A DNA stretch of 16,034 nucleotides from an uncultured Clostridia bacterium (GCA_947304065.1 CAMZAI010000040.1:1-16034), one strand, 5' to 3'. Shown: positions 6,705 through 14,892, numbered from the stretch's first letter. The notes: generated by a model not told the origin, from the letters alone. Made by a program: numbers and translations.

Positions 6705-7520
6705 ATGAACACTCTTTCTAATTCACGCAAGCTGACCGAAGCGGCCATCATGCTGGCCATCGGCACAGTTCTCAGCCTCATCAAGCTTATCGATCTTCCT
6801 TACGGCGGATCGGTAACGATCGCATCCATGCTCCCTGTTGTTATCATCTCATACCGTCACGGCATAAAGTGGGGACTTATGACCGGTTTTGTTTACGGTA
6901 TCATCCAGCAGCTTCTCGGACTTAATACGCTGTCCTACGCTACAGGCTGGCAGTCTGTCGTTGCGATCATCCTTCTCGACTACGTTGTCGCATTTATGGT
7001 CGCAGGCTTCGGCGGTGTCTTCAAAAAGGCTCTCAAGCAGCCTCAGGCACTTTTCGCAGGCTCGCTCTTCATCTGCGTTCTGCGCTACATCTGCCATGTG
7101 ATCACCGGATGCACCGTCTGGGCAGGTCTTTCGATCCCTACCGGCGCGGCGTTCGCATATTCGCTCAGCTATAACGCCACATACATGATCCCCGAGACCA
7201 TCGTGACCATGTTCGTGGGATTCTATATCGGTTCCGTTCTTGATTTCACTTCCGAGAACCTCAGACCTTACTCAGCGGCACGCGAGGAGAAGGTTCCGGT
7301 ACTCAGATGGATCGCCGGCATCTTGATCGCCGGTGCTCTTGTATTCGATATCACTTCGGTTTTCTCGAAGCTTCAGAACGGCGAGAGCGGCGAGTTTGAT
7401 ATCACCGGTCTTTCGGCTGTAAACTGGACTCCGGTCATCATCGTGAGCGCAGCTGCGGCTGTGATCGCTGCGGTACTCTTCTGCATCTCTTCGAAGAAGG
7501 GACAGGCTGCAGCAGCTTAA
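6705..7520 (+). CDS. thiT: Thiamine transporter ThiT (ECF S-component) with C-terminal extension
   Basis: 271 aa membrane protein, the substrate-binding subunit for thiamine that works with a shared ECF module (EcfA/A'/T) encoded elsewhere. Seen: SRKLTEAAIMLAIGTVLSLIK, then GGSVTIASMLP, YRHGIKWGLMTGFVYG, a Trp in TGCTVWAG (W139) and the binding-site segment YNATYMIPE, all ThiT/YuaJ hallmarks. The usual protein has about 180-200 residues and six helices; this one continues with a charged linker (about 183-198) and two more hydrophobic segments (about 199-217 and 243-261). The ATG at 6705 is chosen for its AGGAGGG; an in-frame ATG at 6630 would put charged, unrelated residues in front. The upstream TPP riboswitch independently supports thiamine as substrate. 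Confidence 0.93.
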   Translation: MNTLSNSRKLTEAAIMLAIGTVLSLIKLIDLPYGGSVTIASMLPVVIISYRHGIKWGLMTGFVYGIIQQLLGLNTLSYATGWQSVVAIILLDYVVAFMVAGFGGVFKKALKQPQALFAGSLFICVLRYICHVITGCTVWAGLSIPTGAAFAYSLSYNATYMIPETIVTMFVGFYIGSVLDFTSENLRPYSAAREEKVPVLRWIAGILIAGALVFDITSVFSKLQNGESGEFDITGLSAVNWTPVIIVSAAAAVIAAVLFCISSKKGQAAAA

Positions 7521-7542
7521 AACTTACTCGGCATAACAAAAG

Positions 7543-7583
7543 GCCGTGGGAGCGGTTCATCCGTCCCCACGGCTTTATTTATT
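7543..7583. terminator. Bidirectional terminator between thiT and recJ
   Basis: GCCGTGGG (7543-7550) pairs with CCCACGGC (7566-7573). T-rich tails lie on both sides: TTTATTTATT on the plus strand and CTTTTGTTAT on the minus strand. It serves the convergent thiT and secDF-recJ units. Confidence 0.9.
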
Positions 7584-7584
7584 A

Positions 7585-9318
7585 TCATAGCTTTATATTC
7601 TTTATATTCATCTGGATATCTCTCGTATCCCGGTACACGTTTATCTTCGGAACATAGGCCACGGTAAGGCTTATATGGTTCGTCCCGCCCGTCAGGGCAC
7701 GGTCGATCTCTTCCTTTCCGTATTTGTCCGTCAGCTGCGAAATTATGCTTCCCGCATCCGAAAAGCAGGTGGCGGTAAATTCATGTCCGAACGAATTTAT
7801 CAGCCGGAATCTGAGGAAATTGTTCTCTTTTCCGATGTACTTGATGCTGCGGCACTTAAGGCCTCTTTCGGCGAACAAAGGTGAAGCGTTGCCCGCTCCG
7901 AAAGGCGCGAGTCCTTCGATCTCGTTCACCACATCTTCGGTAAAGAGATTAAAGCTGACTTCCATGTCTATCAGTATCTTGCGGCACATATCCGCCTCGG
8001 TGAGCGTACAGGCCTCATTTAGCGCCTGTCTGAACTCCTCTAACTTATCCTTCTCCAGGGTAAGTCCCGCCGCCATCGGATGCCCTCCGAAGCGCACCAG
8101 ATAGCGCTGGCACTTCGTAAGCTCCTCAAACATGTTATAGGCGGGTATGGAGCGTGCAGAGCCTTTATATGCCTCTCCGCTCGCGGTAACGATTATCGCG
8201 GGCCTGTTATAGCGTTCCTTGATCCTTACCGCGATGATGCCGAGTATGCTCTCGTGACAGTCGGGAAGCTCGAGCACGATGACCTTGTCTTTGATATCCC
8301 CGGCCGGTCCGAGCAGTTCCACGGCGACGTTTTCCTGCTCCAGAGTCATGATCTTTCGCTCATCGTTCAGTTCCCTGCACTCATGGGCGATCGCAGCGGC
8401 CTCTTCGGCGCTTTTTGCGCTCAACAGTGAAAATGCGAGCCCCGCGTCGTCTATCCTGCCCGTAGCGTTAAAGCAGGGGCCCAGGATGAACCCGATATGG
8501 TATTCTCCGAGAGTATCGCGGTCGATCGCCGTCTCGTCGAGCAGCGCCGAAAGTCCCGGATTGGAGGTGGTCTTTAACGCCTCCGTTCCGATCTTCGCGA
8601 TCACGCGGTTCTCTCCGTACAAAGGAACTACGTCGCAGATCGTGGCCATGGCCATGAACTCGATGTATCTCATGATGTCCGCGTCAATGCCCTTCTTCTC
8701 AAAGAGCACCTGCGCCAGCTTTGCCGCGACTACCGCTCCGCATATCTCCGGGCAGGGATAAGTATCTTCCTCCTGCTTCGGATCCACGATAAACGCCGCG
8801 TGCGGGAGCACCCCGGGGATCTCATGATGATCGGTAACTATAAGAGTGAGGCCGAGTCTCTCGGCCTCTAAAGACGCCGCTACGGCGGCGATACCGTTAT
8901 CACATGTAACAACGGTATCCACGCCGTCTTCTGCGGCCTTCCTGATTATTTCTTCATTCAGTCCGTATCCGTCCCGGATCCTGTGCGGGATATACCAGTC
9001 CGCATCCGCTCCGGAAAGGTTAAGCGCGTCGTTCAGGATATACGTGGCCATGATACCGTCCACATCGTAATCCCCGACGACCCTTATCCTGCGTCCTTCC
9101 TCTATCTTTTGCAAAAGCAGCTCCGCCGCACCGTCCATGTTCATCAGAAGATGCGGGGAATGCAGGTCTTCCTTCGAGGGTGAAATGAAGGTGCGGATCG
9201 TTTCGTGATCCGTAAGTCCTCTGTTCACCAGAAGCCTGGCCATGATATCAGATACGCCGAATTCGCTTTTGATCGACTCAAAATCAGCCGTTTTGTTGCA
9301 AATCGTCCATCTGTCCAT
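7585..9318 (-). CDS. recJ: Single-stranded-DNA-specific 5'-3' exonuclease RecJ
   Basis: 577 aa, about the length of the E. coli enzyme. DHH/DHHA1 phosphoesterase that degrades single-stranded DNA 5' to 3' in recombination and mismatch repair. Seen: motif I VGDYDVDG (D83, D85, D87), TCDNG (D140), VTDHHE (163-165), IVDPKQ (D179), the DHHA1 motif VRFGGHPMAAG, and an OB-like C-terminal region after about residue 470. ATG start; the ribosome site is weak (AAAGGAT about 10 nt upstream), so expression may lean on coupling with secDF, which ends 18 nt before. secDF next to recJ is a common order in Clostridia (known context). Ends at a shared bidirectional terminator. Confidence 0.95.
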   Translation of the reverse strand: MDRWTICNKTADFESIKSEFGVSDIMARLLVNRGLTDHETIRTFISPSKEDLHSPHLLMNMDGAAELLLQKIEEGRRIRVVGDYDVDGIMATYILNDALNLSGADADWYIPHRIRDGYGLNEEIIRKAAEDGVDTVVTCDNGIAAVAASLEAERLGLTLIVTDHHEIPGVLPHAAFIVDPKQEEDTYPCPEICGAVVAAKLAQVLFEKKGIDADIMRYIEFMAMATICDVVPLYGENRVIAKIGTEALKTTSNPGLSALLDETAIDRDTLGEYHIGFILGPCFNATGRIDDAGLAFSLLSAKSAEEAAAIAHECRELNDERKIMTLEQENVAVELLGPAGDIKDKVIVLELPDCHESILGIIAVRIKERYNRPAIIVTASGEAYKGSARSIPAYNMFEELTKCQRYLVRFGGHPMAAGLTLEKDKLEEFRQALNEACTLTEADMCRKILIDMEVSFNLFTEDVVNEIEGLAPFGAGNASPLFAERGLKCRSIKYIGKENNFLRFRLINSFGHEFTATCFSDAGSIISQLTDKYGKEEIDRALTGGTNHISLTVAYVPKINVYRDTRDIQMNIKNIKL

Positions 9319-9336
9319 TAAAGAAGCATCCTTTTA

Positions 9337-11625
9337 TCAGTCTTCGCTGCCGGCCTTGAATCTCTTCTGAAGATTGTACCAGAGGCCGCCGGTCAGGCAA
9401 ACGGATGAGAATGTACCGCAGATGATGCCCACCATGAGCGGGATCGCGAATTCTCTGACTGAGGTTACGCCGAGGATAGCAAGTACGAATACCATGAAGA
9501 ATGTGGTAAGCGAGGTATTGATACTTCTGCTCAGCGTCTGGGTAATGCTCAGGTTAACGATGTCATGCATCGAATCCTTGCTGATGCGCTCCGCAACATT
9601 CTCGCGGATACGGTCGAAGATAACGATCGTCGCGTTGATCGAATAACCTACGATGGTCAGCATGCAGGCAATGAATGTATTACCGACGGAAATGAAGCTT
9701 CTGCATACCGCATAAAGCACAAGAACGATAAGAACGTCGTGAATGAGCGCAAGTACGGCGCTGGTCGCGAAGTTGAAGTTCTTGAATCTGAGCCAGATGT
9801 AAAGAAGCATACCGATGGTAGCCACGATAACCGCAACAACCGCGTCGCGCTTCATCTCGCTGCTGACTGCCGAACCTACGGATTCAGTGGTGATGTAGCT
9901 CTCTGAGATACCGTACTTGGACTCGATCGCCGAAGCCAGAGTAGCTCTTTCATCGGTTGAGAGCTCTTTGGTCTTGATCTGGACCATCTTCTCGTCATTT
10001 ACAAGAGAAACCTCTGCGCTCTGACTGATCTTTTCCTGAACCAGCTTCTCAACGTCTGCCTGAATGCCCTCGGGAAGGCCATTCTCAAATACCACAGAAG
10101 TAGCGGTACCGCCCGAGAAATCAAGTCCGTAGCTGAAAGGAGTCTTGATGGTCGCAAAGTTGATGATGATCGCAATGATGCCGACTACGATAAGGCCGCC
10201 GGAAATGCAGAGGAATCTCGGGAATCTCTCAACGATCTTGAGAGTCTTGCGCTCCTTCTTGGTTCCGTAGAACTTAACCTGGTCAGCGCCGAGATCAAAC
10301 ATTGCGTTAAGGATGAACTTGGTGATAAAGAGTGCGGTGATCATTGAAAGCACGATACCGATGGCAAGTGTCTGGGCAAATCCCTTAACGGTACCCGAGC
10401 CAAGGAAGTAAAGTACGATCGCCGCGATGATCGTGGTAACATTACCGTCGATGATGGCCGAAAGAGCCTTGGAGAAACCAAGCTTGATGCCGGAGCGCAC
10501 GGTCTTGCCCGTAGCGAGCTCCTCCTGGATTCTCGTGAATATGATGACGTTCGCGTCAACCGCCATACCGATCGAAAGTATGATACCCGCGATACCGGGA
10601 AGTGTGAGCGTTACGCCGAAAACGTTGAGCGCGATGACCATGAGCGCTACATAGAATACCAGAGCGATCGAAGCAGCCGCACCGGGTACTCTGTACATAA
10701 CGATCATGAAGATAACGATCATAATGAATCCGATAAGACCTGCGATAAGGCTGGTCTTTAAAGCGTCGCTTCCGAGCTGTGCGCCTTCTACATAGTAACG
10801 GAGTACGGAAAGCTCAAGGGGAAGGGCGCCGACTCTGATGGTCGTGGCAAGGATCTTCGCCTCGTCGTAGCTTTCCTGTCCGGAAATGGTAGCCTCACCG
10901 CCGGAGATAACAGTCTTTACGCGGGGAGCGCTGATAACTTCATTATCATATACGATAGCGATCAGGTTCTTGTAGAAGGAATCGGTTCCTTCCGCAGATC
11001 CGTAGTAAGGAGCGCAGTACGAAGTAGCGTCCTCGAATCTCTGTGCACCGGTCTCGTTAAGGCTGAGAACTACGATGTACTCGGTTCCGGTCAGCTGATC
11101 CTGGTAAACGTTGGGCTGTGCATCGGCAATGTATGCACCGTCTATAACAACGTCGCCCGCAGTGATGATCTCATCCATGCTGCGGAGCAGTCTGAACTTA
11201 TACGCCTGCGCCTCGCTGTCGAAGTATCTCTCGATGTTCTGTGTGCCGTTCTCGCTCAGACCGTAAACAAAATAGATGTTTCCGGCATCGCCGAGTGTGG
11301 AAAGCACGTAATCCGCATCGGTAACGTTGGGGATAGAAACCGTGATACGGCTGTCACCCTCGGGATAAACCTGAGCTTCGGTCGAGAAACTCTCTGCACG
11401 CTTCTGCATCTTGTAGACCGTGTCTGAAAGCTCTGTCGAAGTAGGGTCTTCCTTTACAGACTGATAAGTGATGCTGACGCCGCCGGCAAGGTCAAGTCCG
11501 AGCTTGACGTTTTTGGCGCTCATCTTCTTGTCTGCACCGATTCCGAATATCGCAAGCAGCGTTGCGGCCGTGATAACTACAACCGCGATAAGCAGCTTAA
11601 GTATTCCTTTTCCTCTGTTCTTCAT
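9337..11625 (-). CDS. secDF: Fused protein-export membrane protein SecDF
   Basis: 762 aa from the chosen start. SecD and SecF joined in one chain, with about 12 membrane segments; uses proton motive force to help pull secreted proteins from SecYEG. SecD half: helix at 8-28, LGLDLAGG (42-49), periplasmic P1 region, then helices with GMAVDANVIIF (D357 present). SecF half: YGLDFSGGTATS (from 499), then GYSINATIVIFDRIREN and LSRSINTS (R700 present). The SecF motif is normally GYSxNDTxVxFDR; here Asp is replaced by Ala665 (codon GCG). The ATG at 11625 has GGGAGGAT 8 nt upstream and gives the basic MKNRGKG N-terminus; an ATG nine codons earlier overlaps that RBS and is unlikely. First gene of its unit, recJ follows. 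Confidence 0.95.
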   Translation of the reverse strand: MKNRGKGILKLLIAVVVITAATLLAIFGIGADKKMSAKNVKLGLDLAGGVSITYQSVKEDPTSTELSDTVYKMQKRAESFSTEAQVYPEGDSRITVSIPNVTDADYVLSTLGDAGNIYFVYGLSENGTQNIERYFDSEAQAYKFRLLRSMDEIITAGDVVIDGAYIADAQPNVYQDQLTGTEYIVVLSLNETGAQRFEDATSYCAPYYGSAEGTDSFYKNLIAIVYDNEVISAPRVKTVISGGEATISGQESYDEAKILATTIRVGALPLELSVLRYYVEGAQLGSDALKTSLIAGLIGFIMIVIFMIVMYRVPGAAASIALVFYVALMVIALNVFGVTLTLPGIAGIILSIGMAVDANVIIFTRIQEELATGKTVRSGIKLGFSKALSAIIDGNVTTIIAAIVLYFLGSGTVKGFAQTLAIGIVLSMITALFITKFILNAMFDLGADQVKFYGTKKERKTLKIVERFPRFLCISGGLIVVGIIAIIINFATIKTPFSYGLDFSGGTATSVVFENGLPEGIQADVEKLVQEKISQSAEVSLVNDEKMVQIKTKELSTDERATLASAIESKYGISESYITTESVGSAVSSEMKRDAVVAVIVATIGMLLYIWLRFKNFNFATSAVLALIHDVLIVLVLYAVCRSFISVGNTFIACMLTIVGYSINATIVIFDRIRENVAERISKDSMHDIVNLSITQTLSRSINTSLTTFFMVFVLAILGVTSVREFAIPLMVGIICGTFSSVCLTGGLWYNLQKRFKAGSED

Positions 11626-11703
11626 TTCTAAAAATCCTCCCAAATTTAGCATTCACCGCCCCTTTTCGGTCATAAGAGCGGTAAAAACAGCATTCAGTCA
11701 GAT

Positions 11704-11732
11704 ATTATATCATCACTGCCCCACCGTGTCAA
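11704..11732 (-). promoter_or_regulatory. Perfect-consensus sigma-A promoter of secDF-recJ
   Basis: Minus strand TTGACA (11727-11732) and TATAAT (11704-11709), exactly 17 nt apart. A leader of about 70 nt follows, with a small ACCGC/GCGGT stem (11655-11659 with 11678-11682), then the GGGAGGAT of secDF. Confidence 0.92.
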
Positions 11733-11784
11733 AATGAAGAGTTATTTTTGCAAGAATTTTTTTGAAAATATATCGGTAAAAAAC

Positions 11785-11813
11785 TTGCCTATTCTTTTCA
11801 AGTGTGATAATAT
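11785..11813 (+). promoter_or_regulatory. Sigma-A promoter of the degV gene
   Basis: TTGCCT (11785-11790) and TAATAT (11808-11813) with a 17-nt spacer, divergent from the secDF promoter. The transcript would have about 100 nt of AT-rich leader before the ATG. Confidence 0.8.
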
Positions 11814-11828
11814 TAATTTTAAAGAGCG

Positions 11829-11849
11829 ATGTAGTTTTAAAAACCACAT
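11829..11849 (+). other. AT-rich interrupted palindrome in the degV leader
   Basis: ATGT-A-GTTTT / AAAAC-C-ACAT makes a near-symmetric 21-nt element with a single central A, located 15-35 nt after the -10 box. As RNA it would be a weak hairpin; as DNA it has the shape of a dimeric repressor site. It does not match the FapR site I know. Role unproven. Confidence 0.35.
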
Positions 11850-11921
11850 TACATAGAACATTAAGACATACTGTTTAGAAAATAAAAACTTTTGTCTTTC
11901 TTTTTTCAGGAGATCAGAAAT

Positions 11922-12794
11922 ATGAACAAGTACCTTATTTCCACAGATTCCACGGCGGATCTTTCCGCGGAGTATGTTAAGGAACACAATATTCCCGTAC
12001 ATCCGCTTTATTATTATGTGAACGGCGAGCAGTACGGCGCGGGCAAGGAGCTTCCCCTTAAGGAGTTCTTCGACGGAATGCGCAACGACGCGAAGGTTTC
12101 CACATCTGCCAGCACTCCCGAGGTCTGCAAGCAGCTCTTCGAGGAGCAGGTCAGCGCAGGCTACGACGTACTTCACCTCGGCTTCTCATCAGGTCTTTCA
12201 TGCAGCTACCAGAGCGCATGCATCGCAGCTCAGGAAGTTATGGAGAACCATCCCGGATCGAGGATCGTCGTTATCGACACCCTCTGCGCTTCGGGCGGCC
12301 AGGGTCTTATGGTTTATTACGCTGTGAAGCTTAAGGAAGAGGGCAAGTCCCTCGACGAGGTCGCTCAGTGGGTTAACGATAATATCCAGCATCTCTGCCA
12401 TCAGTTCACGGTAGACGATCTGAAGTACCTCTACAGGGGCGGACGTATCTCGAAGACGGTTCAGATACTCGGAACCCTGATCAATGTTAAGCCCGTGCTC
12501 CACGTAGACGAGGCAGGCAAGCTCGTTCCCGTCGGCAACGTACGCGGACGCAAGAAGTCGCTGAACGCTCTTATCGACAACATGGGCGCTCACATTGAAG
12601 GCTATAACAACGATACTGTCATGCTCACACACGGCGACTGCATCGAGGACGCTGAATATGTTGCGGCGCAGATCAAGGAGCGTTTCGGAGTGAAGGAAGT
12701 CATCATCAACTACCTCTCTCCTACCATCGGCTCACATGCGGGCCCCGGAACCATCGCCCTGTTCCACCTCGGCGATTCCCGCACCATCAAGTGA
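11922..12794 (+). CDS. DegV family fatty-acid-binding protein (FakB-like)
   Basis: 290 aa. DegV proteins bind a long-chain fatty acid; the FakB members present it to the kinase FakA for phosphorylation before phospholipid synthesis. Seen: N-terminal ISTDSTADLS (6-15), TSASTPEV (61-68), HLGFSSGLS (85-93), VIDTLCASGG (117-126), YRGGRISKT (171-179), the INVKPVL strand, RGRKKS (208-213), THGD (236-239) and GSHAGPGTIALF (270-281), with H272 matching the conserved His near the lipid carboxylate. The ATG at 11922 has AGGAG 9 nt upstream; an earlier in-frame start at 11892 lacks family-like sequence. Single-gene unit with its own promoter and two terminators. FakA is not in view, so the lipid preference and the FakB label are inference. 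Confidence 0.93.
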   Translation: MNKYLISTDSTADLSAEYVKEHNIPVHPLYYYVNGEQYGAGKELPLKEFFDGMRNDAKVSTSASTPEVCKQLFEEQVSAGYDVLHLGFSSGLSCSYQSACIAAQEVMENHPGSRIVVIDTLCASGGQGLMVYYAVKLKEEGKSLDEVAQWVNDNIQHLCHQFTVDDLKYLYRGGRISKTVQILGTLINVKPVLHVDEAGKLVPVGNVRGRKKSLNALIDNMGAHIEGYNNDTVMLTHGDCIEDAEYVAAQIKERFGVKEVIINYLSPTIGSHAGPGTIALFHLGDSRTIK

Positions 12795-12834
12795 CAACTA
12801 CCTACCACTTCTTATAACAACTTAATTCCCCGGG

Positions 12835-12870
12835 AGGGACGACTGAGGCATAGGCCCGGCCGTCTCTTTT
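12835..12870 (+). terminator. Probable terminator of degV
   Basis: AGGGACG (12835-12841) pairs with CGTCTCT (12861-12867), with one G-U pair, followed by TTT. It is about 40 nt past the degV stop and weaker than the next hairpin. Confidence 0.6.
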
Positions 12871-12890
12871 GGGTTATATGGGAGAAAATT

Positions 12891-12928
12891 AAAAAGCAGG
12901 GACCTCTAAAAGTCCCTGCCTTCTTTTT
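12891..12928. terminator. Strong bidirectional terminator between degV and pncB
   Basis: GCAGGGAC (12896-12903) and GTCCCTGC (12912-12919) make a perfect 8-bp stem with an 8-nt loop. It is flanked by an A-run on the left (T-run on the minus strand) and CTTCTTTTT on the right. It ends rubrerythrin-pncB and backs up the degV terminator. Confidence 0.93.
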
Positions 12929-12934
12929 AATATA

Positions 12935-14161
12935 TCATACTCTCAGCGAATTTACCTTCTCATGCTCCATTCTCCAGCGGATACATCTCATAAGGTACTT
13001 CTCGTAATCGGGGTTCTTGCACATGCCCTTGCCCTCGACATCGGATATCTTCGCAACATCCATGCCGTTGCAGGCGGTGGTCTTCATGACAATGTTCAGC
13101 GCCGGAACATCGGTGTCATTCGCGATGAATGTACCGATACCGAACGCTGTCTTCGCCCTTCCCTTGAAATATCTGTAAATATCGGTAGCGCGCTTGAAGT
13201 CCAGGCTGTCGCTGAACAGCAGCGTCTTGGTCATCGGATCGATGCCGAGGTCCTTATAGTGCGCGAGCATCTTCTCGCCCCATTCGTAGGGATCGCCGCT
13301 GTCGTGGCGTACGCCCGAGAAAAGCGTGGCGTAGGTCAGCTGGAAGTCCATCAGGAAGCAGTCGGTCGTGATCGCATCGGTAAGCGCGGTTCCGTTCAGC
13401 ACGCCGTACTCCTTTACCCAGGCGTCGAGCGCGTACCAGTTGGAGTATGCGGGATTGTGCCTGTGATTGCCCTGGCCCACGCACATGATCCATTCATGCG
13501 CCATCGTGCCCACGGGAGTAACGTTATGCTTCTTTGCCAGATAAACGTTCGATGTACCTACAAAGAACGAATTCTTATATTCACCCTGGTGCTCCTTGAG
13601 CTTCAGCACCGCCATGGCCTGGGCCTCTCCCGAAAGCCTCCGGCGGAGTCCGAACTCACTGAATGAACCGAGCTCGTAGGTCCCGTCGAGCAGTCCTTCG
13701 ATCTTTTTATCCAGTTTTTCCTCGAAGCTCGCCATCAGGTCCCGATAGTTGTAGGCCATGCGGAAATAAACCTCATTGACAATGGCCAGCGTCGGGATCT
13801 CGTACATCGAAGTGTTCAGCCATGTGCCTCTCGTCTCGATCGTCAGTCCGCAGGGTGCATCCGTTCCGAATGTGAAATCGTCGTATCTGGGCTTCCAGAG
13901 TCTTAAGAAATCCACATAGGATCCCTTGATCCAGCGGATATTGTTCAGATACTCGAGCTCGTCCTCCTTGAAGCGCAAATCGCAGTAAAGCCTGATCTGA
14001 CGTTTGATCTCCTCGATCATCTCGGGCGTGAAATGCACGTCGGCGTTTCGGCACTTAAATGACCAGGTGGTCTTGTAGTCCGAAAACTGGTGATAAATGG
14101 CCTGCCCCATCGAAAACTTATAGGCGTCGGTCTCAAGTAAGCTTGTAATAATAGGATCCAT
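12935..14161 (-). CDS. pncB: Nicotinate phosphoribosyltransferase
   Basis: 408 aa, the length of E. coli/yeast-type NAPRTase. Joins nicotinate to PRPP, with ATP hydrolysis, to give nicotinate mononucleotide for NAD salvage; cytoplasmic. Seen: LLETDAYKFSMGQA (8-21), WSFKCRN (33-39), the FVGTSNVYLA segment, GTMAHEW with H222 as the probable autophosphorylated His, RHDSGDPYEW, LLFSDSLD, and FGIGTFIANDTD in the phosphoribosyl-binding region. ATG start with AAAGGAA at 14167-14173. It follows rubrerythrin by 18 nt on the same strand and ends at a strong terminator, so the two should share a transcript. No nicotinamidase or nadD is visible nearby. Confidence 0.96.
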   Translation of the reverse strand: MDPIITSLLETDAYKFSMGQAIYHQFSDYKTTWSFKCRNADVHFTPEMIEEIKRQIRLYCDLRFKEDELEYLNNIRWIKGSYVDFLRLWKPRYDDFTFGTDAPCGLTIETRGTWLNTSMYEIPTLAIVNEVYFRMAYNYRDLMASFEEKLDKKIEGLLDGTYELGSFSEFGLRRRLSGEAQAMAVLKLKEHQGEYKNSFFVGTSNVYLAKKHNVTPVGTMAHEWIMCVGQGNHRHNPAYSNWYALDAWVKEYGVLNGTALTDAITTDCFLMDFQLTYATLFSGVRHDSGDPYEWGEKMLAHYKDLGIDPMTKTLLFSDSLDFKRATDIYRYFKGRAKTAFGIGTFIANDTDVPALNIVMKTTACNGMDVAKISDVEGKGMCKNPDYEKYLMRCIRWRMEHEKVNSLRV

Positions 14162-14179
14162 TACAATTCCTTTCGTGTC

Positions 14180-14725
14180 TCAGTAATTCTCTGCATTTAC
14201 CTCAAAATAGCTCTGAGGATGGTTGCATGTAGGACAAACTTCGGGAGCTTCGGTGCCCACTATGATGTGACCGCAGTTGCGGCACTCCCAGACCTTGACC
14301 TCGCTCTTTTTGAATACTTCCTGCATCTCGACATTTTTAAGAAGTGCACGGTAACGCTCCTCATGATGCTTTTCGATAGCCGCTACAAGGCGGAACTTTG
14401 CCGCAAGCTCGGGGAATCCCTCTTCTTCAGCGGTCTTTGCGAAGCCTTCGTACATATCGGTCCACTCATAATTCTCTCCGTCAGCTGCCGCGCCGAGATT
14501 CTCCGCGGTGGTTCCGATGCCGTTCAGTTCCTTGAACCAGAGCTTTGCATGTTCCTTTTCGTTATCCGCGGTCTTAAGGAAGAGCGCAGCGATCTGCTCG
14601 AAGCCGTCCTTCTTCGCCTTTGATGCGAAATAAGTGTACTTGTTGCGGGCCATGCTCTCTCCGGCAAATGCGGCCTCAAGGTTCTTCTCTGTCTGTGTTC
14701 CTGAGTAAGGGTTTTTACCTGCCAT
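14180..14725 (-). CDS. rbr: Rubrerythrin
   Basis: 181 aa. Non-haem diiron peroxidase of anaerobes that reduces hydrogen peroxide using electrons passed through its rubredoxin domain. N-terminal ferritin-like bundle (about 1-135): AFAGES (E23), NEKEH (E56, H59), EWTD (E87, D90), and IEKHHEERY (E118, H121). C-terminal rubredoxin-type iron site: C148/C151 in CRNCG and C164/C167 in CPTC. D90 stands where the D. vulgaris protein has Glu97, if my alignment from memory is right. The ATG has AGGAGG 8 nt upstream (14734-14739); the open frame runs 27 codons further, through the terminator hairpin, and that extension is rejected. No separate promoter is evident after the terminator, so its transcript must begin upstream of it. 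Followed by pncB. Confidence 0.96.
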   Translation of the reverse strand: MAGKNPYSGTQTEKNLEAAFAGESMARNKYTYFASKAKKDGFEQIAALFLKTADNEKEHAKLWFKELNGIGTTAENLGAAADGENYEWTDMYEGFAKTAEEEGFPELAAKFRLVAAIEKHHEERYRALLKNVEMQEVFKKSEVKVWECRNCGHIIVGTEAPEVCPTCNHPQSYFEVNAENY

Positions 14726-14755
14726 GATACTGTCCTCCTGTTTTTGTATTTTTCC

Positions 14756-14796
14756 AAAAACGCCTCCTTCCGGGAAGAGTTCCGGGGAAGAAGGCG
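14756..14796 (-). terminator. Intrinsic terminator or attenuator directly ahead of rubrerythrin
   Basis: On the minus strand CGCCTTCTTCC (14796-14786) pairs with GGAAGGAGGCG (14771-14761), 11 bp with one U-G pair, followed at once by TTTTT (14760-14756). The loop has further CCGGAA/TTCCCGG pairing. Only 16 nt separate it from the rubrerythrin AGGAGG, which leaves no room for a promoter. It should end ackA-pta transcripts and also govern entry into rbr-pncB. Confidence 0.85.
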
Positions 14797-14801
14797 CTAT
14801 T

Positions 14802-14869
14802 CTCAAGGTATGTTCTCCTACGGAGAACCGACGCTGCTCATACTCGAGGTTTTGCCTCTTCGAGGCAAA
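14802..14869 (-). promoter_or_regulatory. Structured RNA region upstream of the rbr terminator
   Basis: Read on the minus strand: a perfect 8-bp hairpin TTTGCCTC/GAGGCAAA with a 3-nt loop (14851-14869). Then comes an extended element in which CTCGAGTAT (14848-14840) pairs with ATACCTTGAG (14811-14802), one bulge, enclosing a perfect 7-bp hairpin GTTCTCC/GGAGAAC with a 3-nt loop (14812-14828). The terminator stem follows within 6 nt. No known riboswitch consensus is recognised. It may be a 3' UTR structure of pta or a leader regulating rbr. Confidence 0.5.
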
Positions 14870-14892
14870 TTCCTCTGTTATTCGCAGGTCGA

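Noticed and set aside
11626..11652. In-frame upstream start for secDF
   Set aside because: Those codons contain the GGGAGGAT that serves the ATG at 11625.
14726..14806. 27-codon extension of rubrerythrin
   Set aside because: It runs through a terminator stem and the AGGAGG; the ATG at 14725 matches the family start.
14851..14869. Hairpin after pta as an intrinsic terminator
   Set aside because: The stem is strong, but no T-run follows on either strand; the real terminator is at 14756-14796.
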